Positions 8,953-17,770 of a stretch of DNA of 64,000 nt are shown here, piece by piece. The translations under genes were made by a program, and so were the position numbers. The DNA lies in NCBI GenBank assembly GCA_018883385.1, contig VEQD01000001.1, positions 26,747-90,746 of the forward strand. The letters run 5' to 3'. The stretch is from Rhodocyclaceae bacterium. Its GTDB lineage: Bacteria > Pseudomonadota > Gammaproteobacteria > Burkholderiales > Rhodocyclaceae. Position 1 is the stretch's first letter; the number at the start of each line of letters is the position of its first letter. The notes below the pieces were generated by a model, which saw nothing but the letters and a program-made list of their open reading frames with translations, was not told the DNA's origin and did not search any database.

Positions 8953-10759
8953 GTAGGAAGAGCGCGTCAATGGCCGGTAGATCGACGAGGATCCAGGTGG
9001 GACGGCCGTGGTTGCATTGATCGGCGCGCTCGGTGGCTTCCATCTGGCGCAGCAGCGCGTTCATCTCGGTCAGACTAAGGCTGTGTTGACCGCGTATGGC
9101 GGCATGGCAGGCACAGGTGCCGAGCAGTTTTTCACGGCGGGCGATGAGGTTGGCCTGCGCCGGTGATGCCTGCAGCGCATGAAGTAGTTCCTTGATCAGC
9201 GCGGCAGCGTCGATGCGGCCGAGCCCGGCAGGAACCTGGCGTACAACGAGCGTGTTGGGGCCAGCCTCGGACACTTCGAAGCCTAAGTCAGTGATGGCGG
9301 TCGGTTGCTCCTGCCAGGTGGCCATATCGAGATCGCTGATGTGGACCGATACCGGAATGAGCAAGGGCTGGCGGGCGGGTAACTGCAGACCACAATGGGT
9401 CTTGAGTTTTTCGTAGAGCACGCGCTCGTGTGCCGCGTGCTGATCGATAAGAATCATGCCCTGCGCGTTTTGGGCAAGGATATATCGGTCGTGCAGCTGG
9501 CCGATGGCGAAACCCAGCGGTGGGATGTCGTCGTTTGGTGATGCGACACCTGCCGCAGGCGCTTGCCAGGTGATCGCAGCATCGACGCTGGCGGGTGTCG
9601 TTGGAGCGTTTTGATAGGACGAGCGTTGTTCGGCCAGGTGGTGGGTCTGTCCCAGCCCCAGCCCCGGTTGCTGGTAGGTGGCCGCAGGCACCAAGCTGGC
9701 AACACGGTCAAGGCGGATGGGTGGCGCCGCGTCGGTGCTGACGGCGAGTACCTGTTTGAGTGCGTGGTAGATAAACTGGTGGACAGCGCGACTGTCGCGG
9801 AAGCGGACTTCGGTTTTGGCGGGATGGACGTTGACGTCGACCAAGGTCGGATCGATGCTCAGAAACAGACAGCACCCCGGCTGCCGGCTGCCGTGTAACT
9901 GGTCACGATAGGCTTCACGGATAGCGTGCTGGATGACCTTGTCGCGCACATAGCGGCCGTTGACGAAGGTGTGCTGGGCCTCGCGATCCGACAGGATAGC
10001 GGTAGGAATCATGGCCCAACCACGCAGTTGTAAAAGGTCGTTGCCTACCTCAACCGAGCGGCAGGCCTTGAGGAAATCATCACCGAGTACCTGGCGGATG
10101 CGACCTTCGCCACTGTCTTTGAGCCAGTGATGCGATTCCTTGCCGTCGCGGCTGATGGTGAAGGCGATCTCAGGATGTGCCAACGCCTGACGGCGCATGA
10201 CCTCCATGCAGTGCGCCTGTTCGGTACCGGCACTCTTCAGAAATTTTCGGCGGGCGGGCGTATTGAAATACAGATCGCGCATTTCGACGACGGTGCCCGT
10301 GGGCAGCGCGTCGGGGGTTAGTTCTCCATCTGCGTTGATACGCCAGGCATGGTCGCTGTTGCGGGCGGCACTGGCCAGCGTGAGCCGCGAGACACTGGCA
10401 ATGGCCGCCAGCGCTTCACCGCGAAACCCCATCGTGGCAACGCGTTCGAGGTCATCGAGAGAACGGATCTTGGACGTGGCATGCCGGGTAAGCGCCAGAC
10501 CGAGTTGCCCCTGTTCAATGCCGCAGCCGTTATCGGTGATGCGGATCAGGCGCATGCCGCCTTCTTCCAGATCGATGCGGATGCGGCTACTGCCGGCATC
10601 GATCGCGTTTTCCAGGAGCTCCTTGAGCACCGATGACGGGCGTTCAACGACTTCACCCGCGGCGATCTGGCTGATCAGGTGATCAGACAGGGCTTGGATC
10701 ACCGGCGGTGAGGCTGCGGGCTGCTGGTCGGGCAAGAAGGGCGAGGCAGGGACATTCAT
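8942..10759 (-). CDS. mutL: DNA mismatch repair protein MutL (endonuclease-motif type)
   Basis: GHKL ATPase linking MutS to strand incision. The 605-residue protein has the ATP site in order: KELLENAIDAG (Glu-Asn), ITDNGCGI, and TMGFRGEALAAIASV. Further on come NGRYVRD and the DVNVHPAKTEVRF segment. Near residue 437 the C-terminal domain has DQHAAHERVLYE, matching DQHA-x2-E-x4-E, the metal-binding endonuclease motif. CxCHAAIRG and CNHGRPT follow as further zinc/metal elements. E. coli-type MutL lacks this, so nicking here is probably intrinsic rather than by MutH (inference; no mutH in the window). The likely start is ATG 10759, one codon after a TTG. Confidence 0.95.
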   Translation of the reverse strand: MNVPASPFLPDQQPAASPPVIQALSDHLISQIAAGEVVERPSSVLKELLENAIDAGSSRIRIDLEEGGMRLIRITDNGCGIEQGQLGLALTRHATSKIRSLDDLERVATMGFRGEALAAIASVSRLTLASAARNSDHAWRINADGELTPDALPTGTVVEMRDLYFNTPARRKFLKSAGTEQAHCMEVMRRQALAHPEIAFTISRDGKESHHWLKDSGEGRIRQVLGDDFLKACRSVEVGNDLLQLRGWAMIPTAILSDREAQHTFVNGRYVRDKVIQHAIREAYRDQLHGSRQPGCCLFLSIDPTLVDVNVHPAKTEVRFRDSRAVHQFIYHALKQVLAVSTDAAPPIRLDRVASLVPAATYQQPGLGLGQTHHLAEQRSSYQNAPTTPASVDAAITWQAPAAGVASPNDDIPPLGFAIGQLHDRYILAQNAQGMILIDQHAAHERVLYEKLKTHCGLQLPARQPLLIPVSVHISDLDMATWQEQPTAITDLGFEVSEAGPNTLVVRQVPAGLGRIDAAALIKELLHALQASPAQANLIARREKLLGTCACHAAIRGQHSLSLTEMNALLRQMEATERADQCNHGRPTWILVDLPAIDALFLHGR

Positions 10760-10842
10760 CAACGGAATTATAGTGGGATCGGCTAAAATAGCGCCTTTGT
10801 GAATAGACCGGCACTCTGACTGCCCGGCGTGAAAGACCCTTT

Positions 10843-11499
10843 ATGGAATGGCTGACTTCGTTTGCTGATTTGGTGCTGCATCTGGATAAGCACCTGGTGT
10901 TTTTTGTTCAGCAGTACGGTGATTGGGTCTACGGCCTCTTGTTTGCCATTATTTTTACCGAGACCGGTGTCGTGATTGCGCCTTTTCTGCCCGGTGATTC
11001 GCTGCTCTTCGTGGCCGGCGCACTATGCGTGACCGAAGGGTTGAGCCTGTCTGTGTTGATGGTGCTATTGATCGTCGCTGCCATTCTGGGGGATGCGGTC
11101 AATTATTCGGTGGGTCGCTGGTTTGGTGATGCCTTGATGAAACGCACCCGTCTGATTAGCCCAGAGAAGATCAAATACACGCAGGACTTTTTCGAGAAGC
11201 ATGGCCCAAAAACGATTGTGATCGCCCGTTTTCTGCCAATTGTTCGCACCATGGCGCCCTTCGTCGCTGGTTTCAGCGGCATGGATGCCAAGCGTTTTCT
11301 CACCTATAACGTTTCAGGCGGCATCCTCTGGGTAGTCTCGTTGACGGTGGCCGGCTACCTCTTCGGCAATATTCCGCTCGTCAAGAACAATCTCACGGCC
11401 GTGATCCTGCTGATCATCTTCCTATCGATTTTGCCGGGAATCATTGCTTACTTCCGCGCACGCGCCGCCGGAAAAAAGATCCATCAGGTTGGCAACTGA
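10843..11499 (+). CDS. DedA family membrane protein
   Basis: A 218-residue inner-membrane protein of the DedA/VTT superfamily, some members of which flip undecaprenyl phosphate or phosphatidylethanolamine-type lipids. The sequence shows the motif ETGVVIAPFLPGDS near residue 45, conserved Glu and Asp included, and GRFLPIVRTMAPFVAG near 130, whose arginines are typical of the family. Several hydrophobic spans follow, the last near residues 175-200, then a basic C-terminus. It is divergent from mutL, with a TAAAAT possible -10 at 10784-10789, and ends 3 bases before purN. The precise lipid substrate is unknown. Confidence 0.85.
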   Translation: MEWLTSFADLVLHLDKHLVFFVQQYGDWVYGLLFAIIFTETGVVIAPFLPGDSLLFVAGALCVTEGLSLSVLMVLLIVAAILGDAVNYSVGRWFGDALMKRTRLISPEKIKYTQDFFEKHGPKTIVIARFLPIVRTMAPFVAGFSGMDAKRFLTYNVSGGILWVVSLTVAGYLFGNIPLVKNNLTAVILLIIFLSILPGIIAYFRARAAGKKIHQVGN

Positions 11500-11502
11500 C
11501 CC

Positions 11503-12171
11503 ATGGCTGTTGTTAAGACCCGCTGCGTCATCCTCATCTCCGGACGCGGCAGCAATCTTTCAGCAATTTTGAAGGCCACGCAGTCGCCGGATTACCCCGC
11601 AGTGATTGCCGGGGTGGTCGCCAATAGGGCTGAGGCGGCAGGATTGCAACTTGCCCGTGATGCCGGGATACCTGTCTCTGTCGTGCCAAATGGCGACTAT
11701 GCGGATCGCCCCAGTTATGATCTCGCGCTGCAAACCGCGGTGGATGCTTATGCTCCAAATCTGGTCGTGCTTGCTGGATTCATGCGTATTCTTACCCCCG
11801 CATTTGTGGCGCATTACGCGGGCCGTATGATGAACATTCACCCCTCGCTTTTGCCCGCATTTACCGGCTTGAGGACCCATGAGCGTGCTTTGGATGCCGG
11901 GGTGCGTTTGCATGGGTGTACGGTGCATTTTGTAACGGCCGAACTAGATCATGGCCCGATCATTGCCCAGGCGGCGGTATCTGTTCATGATGGCGACGAT
12001 GTAGCGTCGTTGGCGGCGCGCGTACTCAAGGTTGAACATCAGCTCTACCCAATGGCTGTTCGCTGGTTTGCCGAAGGGCGCTTACATATCGACGGCGCGC
12101 GTGTACGGGTCGATGGCATAACGCATGATACGTTGCCATTAATCTCCCCGGTTCTGGAATCATTCCTATGA
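11503..12171 (+). CDS. purN: Phosphoribosylglycinamide formyltransferase
   Basis: Transfers a formyl group from 10-formyl-THF to GAR in purine synthesis. The 222-residue protein has ISGRGSNLSAIL near residue 10 (phosphate loop), the AGFMRILTPAFV segment near 88, MNIHPSLLPAFTGL near 108 with catalytic Asn and His, and GCTVHFVTAELDHGPI near 135 with catalytic Asp. Typical GARTs run LPAFPGLHTH where this one has LPAFTGLRTH, a mild variation. It overlaps the next gene by 4 bases (ATGA) and works in the same pathway as purM. Confidence 0.95.
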   Translation: MAVVKTRCVILISGRGSNLSAILKATQSPDYPAVIAGVVANRAEAAGLQLARDAGIPVSVVPNGDYADRPSYDLALQTAVDAYAPNLVVLAGFMRILTPAFVAHYAGRMMNIHPSLLPAFTGLRTHERALDAGVRLHGCTVHFVTAELDHGPIIAQAAVSVHDGDDVASLAARVLKVEHQLYPMAVRWFAEGRLHIDGARVRVDGITHDTLPLISPVLESFL

Positions 12172-13583
12172 CCAAGAAGACCAATGGCCGCAAGCTGACT
12201 AACCGTCGCCCGGATAACAGGCCTGTGCGCAAGCCAACTGGCCAACAGCCGGATAAACCAAAGAGCCCGGCAGAGCTGGCATTGCCGCGTCCTTTTATTG
12301 CACAAGCAATCAGCTTGCTGGCGGAGGCACTGCGTTTTGAGCGGCCGGCGGATGGGGTGTTGTCTCAGTATTTCAAGACCCATCGTGAGCTCGGGCATAC
12401 TGATCGTGGTCGCCTGGCTGAATTGATGTATGCCATTCTGCGCCACCTCAGTAGTCTGCGCGAGGTCGTAAGCCGCTCCGAGCCGCCTGAAGGTCACGAG
12501 GCGCGTTATCTGGTGTTGGCGGCACTGATTCGTCTGCAACGTCGTAACCTGCGTGAGATCGAACACCTGCTCAAGGGTGATGAGACCGAGTGGTTTGGCC
12601 GTCTGAAGGCGGCGGGTCAGGAAAAGTCCGACATGATCACGTCGGCGGTTCGCCACGAATGGCCCGAATGGCTGGAGGCTGCGCTGTCGGTCATGCCTGA
12701 TGTCGAACGCGATACTTTGGCCAAGTCGCTATTGCAACCGGCGCCGCTGGATTTGCGGATTAATCCGCTTCGAGCCAAGCGCCCGGAGATTCTGGCGCAA
12801 CTGGAGAAGCACGGCATCGTTGCAACGGAAACGCCCTATTCGCCCTGGGGCATGCGCGTCGAAGGCAAACCGGCGATCCAGCGTCATCCAGCCTTTGAAA
12901 AAGGCGATATGGAGGTACAGGATGAAGGCAGCCAATTGCTTGTGGCGCTGCTTGCACCGAAGCGTGGCGAGATGGTGCTGGATTTCTGTGCGGGTGCTGG
13001 TGGTAAAACTTTGTTGATGGGCGCGCTGATGAAGAATACGGGGCGCCTCTATGCGACCGATGTGTCGGAAAAGCGTCTTGCTAGACTGGGGCCGCGCGTG
13101 GCACGTGCCGGCCTGTCCAATGTGCAAGCAATCCGTCTCGCCCATGAACGCGATGATCGTATCCAGCGTCTTGCTGGCAAGTTTGATCGGGTGCTGGTTG
13201 ATGCACCGTGTTCCGGGACGGGTACTCTACGCCGTAACCCGGATTTGAAATGGCGCCAGAAGGGCGAACAGATTGAAGAGCTGACCGCCATGCAGACCAA
13301 AATTCTTGAAGCCGCTGCGCCGCTGGTACGCCCGGGCGGGGTTTTGGTTTATGCGACTTGCAGCTTGCTTCATCAGGAAAATGGCGCCATTCAACTGGCC
13401 TTCAGCGCACAGCATCCGGAATTTGATGTGATTGATCCGGTGCAGCAGTTGTCGGCGGTCGGCATTGACTTGCCGGCCGATGCCGTTACCCATACGGCTG
13501 ATGGGCTACCGGGGCTTCAGCTGCAGCCGCATCGCCACAATACGGACGGCTTCTTCGCGGCCATCTGGCGCAAAAAGATCTAA
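12168..13583 (+). CDS. RsmB/NOP-family RNA (cytosine-C5) methyltransferase
   Basis: A SAM-dependent rRNA or tRNA m5C methyltransferase of 471 residues. The first 50 residues are basic and proline-rich. An alpha-helical region lies at about 45-180, followed by the catalytic fold: VLDFCAGAGGKT near 267 (SAM loop), ATDVSEKRL near 290, DAPCSGTGTLRRNPD near 342 and YATCSLL near 397. The last two carry the paired cysteines of the m5C family. The SAM loop reads CAGAGGKT instead of the CAAPGGKT common in RsmB, so the exact target base is uncertain. Translationally coupled to purN by a 4-base overlap. Confidence 0.85.
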   Translation: MTKKTNGRKLTNRRPDNRPVRKPTGQQPDKPKSPAELALPRPFIAQAISLLAEALRFERPADGVLSQYFKTHRELGHTDRGRLAELMYAILRHLSSLREVVSRSEPPEGHEARYLVLAALIRLQRRNLREIEHLLKGDETEWFGRLKAAGQEKSDMITSAVRHEWPEWLEAALSVMPDVERDTLAKSLLQPAPLDLRINPLRAKRPEILAQLEKHGIVATETPYSPWGMRVEGKPAIQRHPAFEKGDMEVQDEGSQLLVALLAPKRGEMVLDFCAGAGGKTLLMGALMKNTGRLYATDVSEKRLARLGPRVARAGLSNVQAIRLAHERDDRIQRLAGKFDRVLVDAPCSGTGTLRRNPDLKWRQKGEQIEELTAMQTKILEAAAPLVRPGGVLVYATCSLLHQENGAIQLAFSAQHPEFDVIDPVQQLSAVGIDLPADAVTHTADGLPGLQLQPHRHNTDGFFAAIWRKKI

Positions 13584-13931
13584 TTACTGGCCGCCGAATT
13601 CTTCAAAGGCGCGCATGGCCTCGCCGGCGTACATGAGCGACGGTCCGCCACCCATCATGACGGCAACCCCGAGCATCTCCGCCAGTTCGGCCTTGTTGAC
13701 GCCGAGCTTGATCAGGGCCTGCGTATGGAAGCCGATGCAACCATCGCAGCGGGCGGCCACGCCAACGGCCAATGCGATCAGTTCTTTGGTTTTGGCATCC
13801 AGGGCGCCGTCTTTCATGGATGCCTGATGCAAGGCGCTGAAGCCAGCCTGAACCTCGGGTACCTGGGCTCGGAACTGGGCGAGGCCTTTGCTGATTTCCT
13901 GGGTGACGGCTTTGAAAGATTTCTGAGTCAT
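13584..13931 (-). CDS. Carboxymuconolactone decarboxylase/AhpD-like protein
   Basis: A 115-residue all-helical protein of the CMD/AhpD-like superfamily. Near residue 62 it has CDGCIGFH, the CxxC-x2-H signature of AhpD-like disulfide reductases or peroxidase partners, within the helix AVGVAARCDGC. It is probably a redox protein rather than a true decarboxylase. Divergent from the small Cys-rich membrane protein at 14.0 kb across 90 bases. Its stop abuts that of the upstream methyltransferase (TAATTA at 13581-13586). The start ATG 13931 has AGGAG-like purines upstream. Confidence 0.85.
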   Translation of the reverse strand: MTQKSFKAVTQEISKGLAQFRAQVPEVQAGFSALHQASMKDGALDAKTKELIALAVGVAARCDGCIGFHTQALIKLGVNKAELAEMLGVAVMMGGGPSLMYAGEAMRAFEEFGGQ

Positions 13932-14021
13932 GGCGATCTCCTGTGAGGGTTGTTAGGTTATACAAAAACATATAATATCAGCTTGTGGTGTATAAAGGTG
14001 TCATTCATCAAGGAGAAAAAA

Positions 14022-14267
14022 ATGATTCAAAACGTTGGCGGTCTCGACCGTGTGTTACGTATCGTTGTTGGCCTGTTGCTGATTGGCCTTGCCTTCACCG
14101 GCACAGTCGGCGAGTGGGGGTATATCGGTGTCGTGCCGTTGCTGACAGGTCTATTCCGTTATTGCCCCGCCTACAGTATCTTCGGTTGCAAGACCGGTGG
14201 TGCCGGCGGATGTGGCACGGGTTGCGGCACGGGTTGTGGCGCTGGCGGTAACACCGATTGTAAGTAA
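14022..14267 (+). CDS. Small DUF2892 (YgaP-like) membrane protein with Cys-Gly tail
   Basis: An 81-residue protein beginning MIQNVGGLDRVLR, with two hydrophobic spans at about residues 10-28 and 34-50, as in the DUF2892 family. PLLTGLFRYCPAYSIFG is the family's end motif. It then carries a 25-residue tail of Gly, Thr and Cys (CGTGCGTGCGAGG) with five cysteines, ending DCK. The DNA under this tail is a short imperfect tandem repeat. ATG 14022 has AGGAG 6-7 bases upstream; the frame extends 24 codons further but without support. Function unknown; the tail suggests metal or thiol chemistry (inference). Confidence 0.85.
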   Translation: MIQNVGGLDRVLRIVVGLLLIGLAFTGTVGEWGYIGVVPLLTGLFRYCPAYSIFGCKTGGAGGCGTGCGTGCGAGGNTDCK

Positions 14268-14285
14268 GTCGTGGTGACCGCCGCT

Positions 14286-15338
14286 TCAGCTTGAGGTGGT
14301 AAGTTGGTCTAGAGCCCAGTCGATGTGCTCCTGAACGAGGGGGCTGGGTTGGGCTTTTTTGTTTTTTAGGGCTTCGATGTGCGCGGTCGATGGTGTGGCA
14401 TTCCCCAGAGCCACCGCGATATTGCGTTGCCAGCGTTCATAGCCGATTCGACGGATCGGGCTGCCTTCAAAACGGTTCAGGAAGGTTGCTTCGTCCCATG
14501 CGAACAGATCGAGCAGGGTGGTGGCGTCGAGTTGGTGGCGGGGTAAAAACGCCGGGTCGCCAGCGGTCGTGAACCGGTTCCAGGGACAAACCAATTGGCA
14601 GTCATCGCAACCATAGATGCGGTTGCCCATGGGTTTACGGAATTCGACGGGGATGCTCCCGTGATGCTCAATCGTCAGATAGCTGATGCAGCGCCGGGCG
14701 TCGACCCGGTAGGGTGCGATGATGGCACCGGTGGGGCAATGGTCGATGCATTGAGTGCAGTCGCCGCAATGGGACGCAATTGGGGGGTCATACGTTATCG
14801 GCAGATCGCAGAGGATCTCGCCCAGAAAGTACCAAGACCCCTGGCGATCTAGTGATAGGGTGTGCTTGCCCTCCCACCCCAGTCCCGACTGCGTGGCTAA
14901 CGCCACTTCTTTAACGGGCGCGGAATCAGTGAAAGCGCGGTAAGTGAAGGGCCCCACAGTACCGGTCAGATGATCCGCCAGCGTCTGCAGGCGGTTACGG
15001 ATGACCTTATGATAGTCACGTCCGAGCGCGTAACGTGACACATAAGCCGCGTCTCGATCAGACAGTTGTGCCTCAGCCGATTTGGCCTTTGCCGGCCAGT
15101 AGGGGAGACGCACGCTGATCACTGTGCGCGCTCCCGGTACCAGCTGTTCAGGGTGTTTGCGTAATTCCGCGTGACGCGCCATGTAATCCATGGTGCCGTG
15201 ACAGCCATCGCGCAACCACTCATCCAGGCGTTGTTGCATGGCTTGCGGCACGCGCGCCGGGCCTATGCGGACATCGCTAAAGCCGAGTCGTTCGGCTTCT
15301 CGGATGATGCGCGTTTTAAGATCGGGCAAGTCAGTCAA
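14286..15338 (-). CDS. queG: Epoxyqueuosine reductase
   Basis: Cobalamin-dependent iron-sulfur enzyme that reduces epoxyqueuosine to queuosine in tRNA. From the suggested TTG start the protein is about 350 residues. It shows the DUF1730 region (YALGRDYHKVIRNRL, FTDSAPVKEVALA, GWEGKHTLSL) and then two [4Fe-4S] clusters, CGDCTQCIDHCPTGAI near residue 185 and YGCDDCQLVCPWN near 236. The frame is open another 60 codons upstream, but that stretch lies inside the cupin gene. TTG 15338 overlaps the cupin stop by 8 bases and is the best candidate; no good ATG is in range. Cobalamin dependence links it loosely to cobA. Confidence 0.88.
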   Translation of the reverse strand: MTDLPDLKTRIIREAERLGFSDVRIGPARVPQAMQQRLDEWLRDGCHGTMDYMARHAELRKHPEQLVPGARTVISVRLPYWPAKAKSAEAQLSDRDAAYVSRYALGRDYHKVIRNRLQTLADHLTGTVGPFTYRAFTDSAPVKEVALATQSGLGWEGKHTLSLDRQGSWYFLGEILCDLPITYDPPIASHCGDCTQCIDHCPTGAIIAPYRVDARRCISYLTIEHHGSIPVEFRKPMGNRIYGCDDCQLVCPWNRFTTAGDPAFLPRHQLDATTLLDLFAWDEATFLNRFEGSPIRRIGYERWQRNIAVALGNATPSTAHIEALKNKKAQPSPLVQEHIDWALDQLTTSS

Positions 15339-15813
15339 AGCGAACGCGCCATGCCTGCCAGAGTTGCGCGGCGGCCGCTGTCCCTTCGGCCGGTGACCAT
15401 GAAGCGATTTCGTCGATCCTGAGTGGGACAAAGGGCCCCGCCTTCGCTTCGAAGAACACGCTATTGGTTTCCAGTGCCAATAGGGTGTGGGTGGTGCCAT
15501 GTGGAATGTCGATGCCAAAGACGGGTCCTTGTGGACTGAGCGTTACAGCTTCAAGCACGGCGCCTTGATCATCGAAGCTCAGGTAGCCGAAGCGACCTCG
15601 CAGTGCCACGATACTTTCGTCTTTGTTTGGATCCAGGTGCCGGTGTGGTCGCACGTAAGAACCAGGCTGCATGGCGTTGATGAGCCGATGCGCCGGAAAA
15701 TCATCTGACGGATGAAAGTTGGCGTTCTTACGCTGCCGGTCCGCCATGGCGGCTGCCTGGCAAGTTTGATCAAGTAGGGCGTGGTCAATGAGGGTGGTGC
15801 GTGGCATGCGCAT
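15331..15813 (-). CDS. WbuC-like cupin-fold metalloprotein
   Basis: A 160-residue single-domain cupin. The metal-binding core is seen as YVRPHRHLDPNKDES near residue 60 (two His plus downstream Glu) and GTTHTLLALE near 115 (third His). The pattern HPSDDFPAHRLINAMQPGSY preceding it is typical of WbuC-family proteins. These occur beside sugar or LPS genes in some bacteria and have no fixed reaction. ATG 15813 or ATG 15807 could start it. It overlaps queG by 8 bases and is divergent from tsaE across 128 bases. The frame upstream of 15813 is probably not translated. Confidence 0.75.
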   Translation of the reverse strand: MRMPRTTLIDHALLDQTCQAAAMADRQRKNANFHPSDDFPAHRLINAMQPGSYVRPHRHLDPNKDESIVALRGRFGYLSFDDQGAVLEAVTLSPQGPVFGIDIPHGTTHTLLALETNSVFFEAKAGPFVPLRIDEIASWSPAEGTAAAAQLWQAWRVRFD

Positions 15814-15941
15814 GGGCTTTGGTAATGGATGTGCATGAATTATCCGCGATGTTGGAGACAGATCAATGGCATATTCGAACAACTTGCGGCAACATTCGGG
15901 CTTTGCAGAACGATTTCGGATTGACCAAGCCACCTTATTCC

Positions 15942-16424
15942 ATGCAGACGATTTCCCGAATCCTTCCTGACGAGGCGGCCACGCTGGCGGCGGGCGAGTC
16001 TATCGGTCGCCTCTTGGGTACCCAGCAGGGGTCAACCTTGCGGCTCCACGTCGATCTGGTCGGTGATCTGGGGGCCGGTAAAACAACCGTGGTGCGCGGC
16101 GTGCTGCGCGGCCTGGGTTACACCGGGCGTGTGAAAAGTCCGACCTATCCCTTGTTGGAAAACTATCGGGTGGGCGATCTGAATCTGGCCCACTTCGATT
16201 TGTATCGCCTGGAAAGACCCGAGGCTTTTATCGAAGCCGGATTTGACGAGAGCTTTGTCGGCTCTGGCGTCCGTTTTGTGGAGTGGCCTGCGCAAGCCAA
16301 ACCATACTTGCCCGCGGCTGACTGGCGGCTGACATTGAGCGAGACCCCGCAAGAGGGGCGTCTCATGTCGATTGAGGCGCTGAGTTCGGTGGGCGCCGCT
16401 TTATTGGCAGATGGGACCCTATGA
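15942..16424 (+). CDS. tsaE: tRNA threonylcarbamoyladenosine biosynthesis ATPase TsaE
   Basis: P-loop ATPase that works with TsaB and TsaD to place t6A at position 37 of ANN-decoding tRNAs. The 160-residue protein has GDLGAGKTT near residue 41, VKSPTYPLLENY near 65, LAHFDLYRL near 80 and the late FVEWP, all diagnostic. Length is normal. I chose ATG 15942; longer frames start inside the divergent promoter region. Overlaps amiC by 4 bases, the usual tsaE-amidase coupling. Together with miaA and queG it is the third tRNA-anticodon-loop modification gene in this window. Confidence 0.93.
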   Translation: MQTISRILPDEAATLAAGESIGRLLGTQQGSTLRLHVDLVGDLGAGKTTVVRGVLRGLGYTGRVKSPTYPLLENYRVGDLNLAHFDLYRLERPEAFIEAGFDESFVGSGVRFVEWPAQAKPYLPAADWRLTLSETPQEGRLMSIEALSSVGAALLADGTL

Positions 16425-17743
16425 AGTCTCGGGTTTGTCTTGTCCCCCCAATGTCTCAGAACACTCGGCGCCGATTTCTCAAGTCGGTAGGGTCGCTTTG
16501 TCTGATGTCGGTCACACCGGTGGGCGTGCTGGCGGCCGGAGCTTCGTCGATTGTGGCGGTGCGTGTCTGGCCGGCCGAGGATTACACGCGCGTCACCATC
16601 GAGCATAAGGGTCCGGTGAGATTCACCCAAAGTGTCGTTCACAATCCGGAACGGCTGGTGGTGGACATTGAGGGTATCGAGCTGAATGGGGTCATGAAGA
16701 GTTTGGGTGACAAAGTCGGCCCGAATGATCCATATATCCGCCAACTGCGCGCGGCCAATTACAAACCTGGGGTTGTGCGTTTGGTAATGGATCTCAAGGG
16801 CGAAGTGGCGCCGCAGGTATTCAATCTGCCACCGGTGGGTAACTATGAGAGCCGGCTGGTGATGGATATCTATCCCGTTGTTCCGCAGGATCCATTGATG
16901 CAGCTGGTGAACAGCAAACAGGTGCCGGAGCAAAAAGCCAAGAGCGAGATCGCCAAACCGGAGCCTGCTAAGTCGCCGCTCGAGCCAGAGGTGCCGCCCA
17001 AGCAGGCAGAGGCGGTGCCCTCGCGGAGTGCCAAGAAATCGGCCAGGGCAGTGACGATCATGCTGGATCCGGGTCATGGTGGCGAAGATCCGGGTGCGGT
17101 GGGTGCGCGCGGTTCAATGGAAAAGAATGTCACCCTTTCAATCGCCCGGCGTTTACGCGAGCGCATCGAGAACGATCCGGCGATGAGGGCGGCCCTGACC
17201 CGTGATGGAGATTTTTTTGTGCCGTTGCAGACGCGCGTGCAAAAGGCCCGTCGGGCCAAAGCCGATCTTTTTGTGTCGATTCATGCCGATGCCTGGATCA
17301 AGCCTGAGGCGCGGGGCTCTTCGGTCTTTGTTCTTTCGGAAAAGGGCGCATCGAGCGCTGCTGCCCGTTACCTGGCGCAAAAAGAAAACGACGCCGACAA
17401 AGTGGGTGGTGCCAACTTGACGGTGGCGGATCCACACTTGGCGCGTACGCTGATGGACCTGACCCAGACGGCGACCCAGAACGACAGCATGAAGCTTGGT
17501 AAATCCGTACTAACCAACCTGGGGAGTGTGAACGCATTGCACAAACCCGCTGTTGAACAGGCCGGCTTTGCCGTCCTTAAGGCGCCGGATATTCCCTCTA
17601 TCCTGGTCGAAACGGCCTTTATTTCTAATCCAGAAGAGGAAAAGCGCCTCAACGACGAGGAGTATCAGGAAAAACTCGCCGAGGCGATCATGCGCGGTAT
17701 TCGGCAGTATCTGGCAAAAAACCCTGTATTCAATAAGGCCTAA
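16421..17743 (+). CDS. amiC: N-acetylmuramoyl-L-alanine amidase (AmiC-like, Tat-exported)
   Basis: Periplasmic zinc amidase that cleaves septal peptidoglycan during daughter-cell separation. The 440-residue precursor carries a twin-arginine signal (TRRRFLK, residues 15-21, then a hydrophobic stretch ending VLAA). An AMIN domain that binds peptidoglycan lies at about 45-150, followed by a Pro/Lys/Glu-rich linker at 165-205. The Amidase_3 catalytic domain starts at MLDPGHGGEDPG near 216, with EKNVTL and SIHADAW supplying further zinc ligands and catalytic Glu. A late VETAFISNPEEE fits the family. ATG 16451 is an alternative start. Coupled to tsaE. Confidence 0.92.
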   Translation: MKSRVCLVPPMSQNTRRRFLKSVGSLCLMSVTPVGVLAAGASSIVAVRVWPAEDYTRVTIEHKGPVRFTQSVVHNPERLVVDIEGIELNGVMKSLGDKVGPNDPYIRQLRAANYKPGVVRLVMDLKGEVAPQVFNLPPVGNYESRLVMDIYPVVPQDPLMQLVNSKQVPEQKAKSEIAKPEPAKSPLEPEVPPKQAEAVPSRSAKKSARAVTIMLDPGHGGEDPGAVGARGSMEKNVTLSIARRLRERIENDPAMRAALTRDGDFFVPLQTRVQKARRAKADLFVSIHADAWIKPEARGSSVFVLSEKGASSAAARYLAQKENDADKVGGANLTVADPHLARTLMDLTQTATQNDSMKLGKSVLTNLGSVNALHKPAVEQAGFAVLKAPDIPSILVETAFISNPEEEKRLNDEEYQEKLAEAIMRGIRQYLAKNPVFNKA

Positions 17744-17770
17744 AGCCGAAGGCGCCCAGAATCGGGCGGC

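Noticed and set aside
15338-15518. N-terminal extension of queG by 60 codons
   Set aside because: It overlaps the cupin gene and adds no QueG-family sequence; the TTG at 15338 gives the expected length.
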